Source of the DNA: Stappia sp. BW2
GTDB lineage: Bacteria; Pseudomonadota; Alphaproteobacteria; Rhizobiales; Stappiaceae
NCBI RefSeq assembly: GCF_008107695.1
Contig: NZ_VIRG01000036.1
Coordinates: 372,001 to 436,000, forward strand
Direction: 5' to 3'
Length of the DNA: 64,000 nt
Position numbers and translations under genes: made by a program. Position 1 is the stretch's first letter; every line of letters begins with the position of its first letter. This document shows positions 62,941 to 64,000 of the stretch, piece by piece. A model generated the notes under the pieces. That model did not search any database, was not told the DNA's origin, and was given only the letters and a program-made list of their open reading frames with translations.

Positions 62941-64000
62941 ATGGCCTTGGCGGTCGGGAAATCTCAAGCAGCCGTTGTCGCCATCGCGGGCGGCCTTCTG
63001 GCCATGGTCGCGCTGGGCGCCTATGGAGAAGCCGGACCGCGCCAGGCAGTGGCCGCCCTGATCGGCGGTCTCGCCGGGCTGTCGCTCTATCATGCAAGTT
63101 TCGGCTTCACGGCCGCCTGGCGGCGGATCGTCACGGAAAAACGGGGCGGAGGCCTCAGAGCGCAGTTCGTGCTCATTCTTCTGACCAGCGCCGTTTCCTT
63201 TCCCCTGATTGCCTGGGGGCATGTGCTGGGCTGGCCGACTGGTGGCTTCGTATTTCCCTTCGGTCTGGCTGCCGCGTTCGGGGCCTTCCTCTTCGGCATC
63301 GGCATGCAACTGGGCGGTGGCTGCGGGTCCGGCACGCTGTTTACCGCCGGCGGCGGCTCCACCCGCATGATGATCACCCTGACGGGTTTCATCCTCGGGT
63401 CGGTGGCGGCGACGGCGCATCTGCATCTGTGGGGCCGCCTGCCCAAATTGCCGCCAGTGTCCCTCATCCGGGAATTCGGACCTCACGGGGCCTTTCTTCT
63501 GACCGCATTTGTGCTTGGCCTTCTGGCGATTGCGACCGTTGTCATCGAACGGCGCGCTCATGGCTCGATTGCCGAAGCAAGGCCCACGAAGTCTTTTCTC
63601 TCCGGTCCCTGGTCGCCAATGATGGGGGCGGTGATGCTGGCAATCGTCGGCATTGCCACATTCGTGGTGGTCGGCCGGCCCTGGGGCATCACCTCTGCGT
63701 TCGCGCTCTGGGGCGGCAAGCTGTTTCATGCCGCGGGTGTGCCGGTGGACAGTTGGCCTTACTGGACCTGGCAGCGCGGCGCGCTGGAAAACCCGGTGCT
63801 GCGCGACACCACTTCCGTCATGGATTTCGGCGTCATTCTGGGAGCGATGGTGGCCGCGGGCCTTGCCGGCCGCTTTGCGCCCGTCTGGCGTTTGAACCGA
63901 CGCGATGTGCTGACAGCAATCGCGGGCGGCCTGATGATGGGCTATGGCGCCCGGCTCGCCTACGGCTGCAACATCGGCGCTTATCTGGGCGGCCTGGTGT
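62941..64000 (+). CDS. YeeE/YedE-family transporter (partial, cut by window end)
   Basis: At least 353 residues, open to the window end. It has paired YeeE repeats: the motif GMQLGGGCGSGTLFTAGGG (about 122-140) and the later YGCNIGAYLGG (near the window end) with the conserved Cys residues. This group imports thiosulfate or other sulfur compounds (TsuA-like). GGGAG lies about nine bases before the ATG. The remaining C-terminus is outside the window. Confidence 0.88.
   Translation, partial: MALAVGKSQAAVVAIAGGLLAMVALGAYGEAGPRQAVAALIGGLAGLSLYHASFGFTAAWRRIVTEKRGGGLRAQFVLILLTSAVSFPLIAWGHVLGWPTGGFVFPFGLAAAFGAFLFGIGMQLGGGCGSGTLFTAGGGSTRMMITLTGFILGSVAATAHLHLWGRLPKLPPVSLIREFGPHGAFLLTAFVLGLLAIATVVIERRAHGSIAEARPTKSFLSGPWSPMMGAVMLAIVGIATFVVVGRPWGITSAFALWGGKLFHAAGVPVDSWPYWTWQRGALENPVLRDTTSVMDFGVILGAMVAAGLAGRFAPVWRLNRRDVLTAIAGGLMMGYGARLAYGCNIGAYLGGLV

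Noticed and set aside
1-64000. CRISPR arrays, tRNA or rRNA genes
   Set aside because: I saw no regularly spaced repeats and no cloverleaf or rRNA-like sequence in reading through; short tRNAs could still be missed by eye.

Overview
The window reads as chromosomal DNA of a high-GC alphaproteobacterium. The Hsp20-DUF1150 gene pair, a ugpBAEC transport operon, OpgC, and the imuA-imuB-dnaE2 mutagenesis operon all point that way, and a Stappiaceae/Rhodobacterales-type marine bacterium fits best. The assignment is inferred from gene content; no rRNA or tRNA gene was seen. Most genes have strong GC codon bias. Two stretches are clearly AT-richer and look acquired: about 12.6-14.2 kb and about 38.3-42.3 kb. 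A smaller AT-rich gene lies at 55.1-55.7 kb.

Left part (0-11 kb): an AraC regulator, DUF2000 protein and LysE-type exporter lie on the minus strand. A tight plus-strand operon (2.3-8.6 kb) follows: GtrA-like protein, GT2 glycosyltransferase, LPG-synthase-TM-like flippase, APH-fold kinase, nucleotidyltransferase and a large membrane protein. A convergent small HAD phosphatase probably belongs with it. Together they look like a lipid-linked surface-glycan decoration system. A beta-propeller protein and a divergent EamA/LysR pair come next.

11-15 kb: two 135-bp direct repeats (132/135 identical) flank an AT-rich segment. It holds a PD-(D/E)XK-like gene and a 66-bp relic of a LysR gene tail.

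14-24 kb: a Zur-box-associated zinT, a glutathione peroxidase, and a divergent envelope-stress set resembling Escherichia coli yjfI-J-K-L-M-C with a K+ channel added (DUF1190, DUF350, DUF2491 and channel on minus; DUF2170, PspA and ATP-grasp on plus). An LLM monooxygenase with its flavin reductase and a divergent MarR-type regulator follow.

24-38 kb: mostly ordinary transporters, regulators and oxidoreductases. It also holds an NlpC/P60-like protein, an orphan DUF3883 gene, a ferric-reductase/dioxygenase-like pair, and a 133-bp relic of a dnaE2 3' end.

38.3-42.3 kb: a four-gene AT-rich island that I read as an ABC three-component (ABC-3C) conflict system: a CTD protein lacking its usual N-terminal effector, middle component, SMC-like ATPase with a zinc hook, and a multi-pass membrane protein. 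The dnaE2 relic and the 3' end of the intact dnaE2 bracket this island.

42.4-64 kb: dnaE2-imuB-imuA; a GT29-like sialyltransferase-type gene; the ugpBAEC operon preceded by three copies of a GTTCATATGAAC-type palindrome and ended by a strong terminator; an AlkD-type DNA repair protein; an MFS transporter with MmcQ/YjbR; LysR; Hsp20-DUF1150; OpgC; a TPR protein; and a YeeE/YedE transporter cut by the window end.
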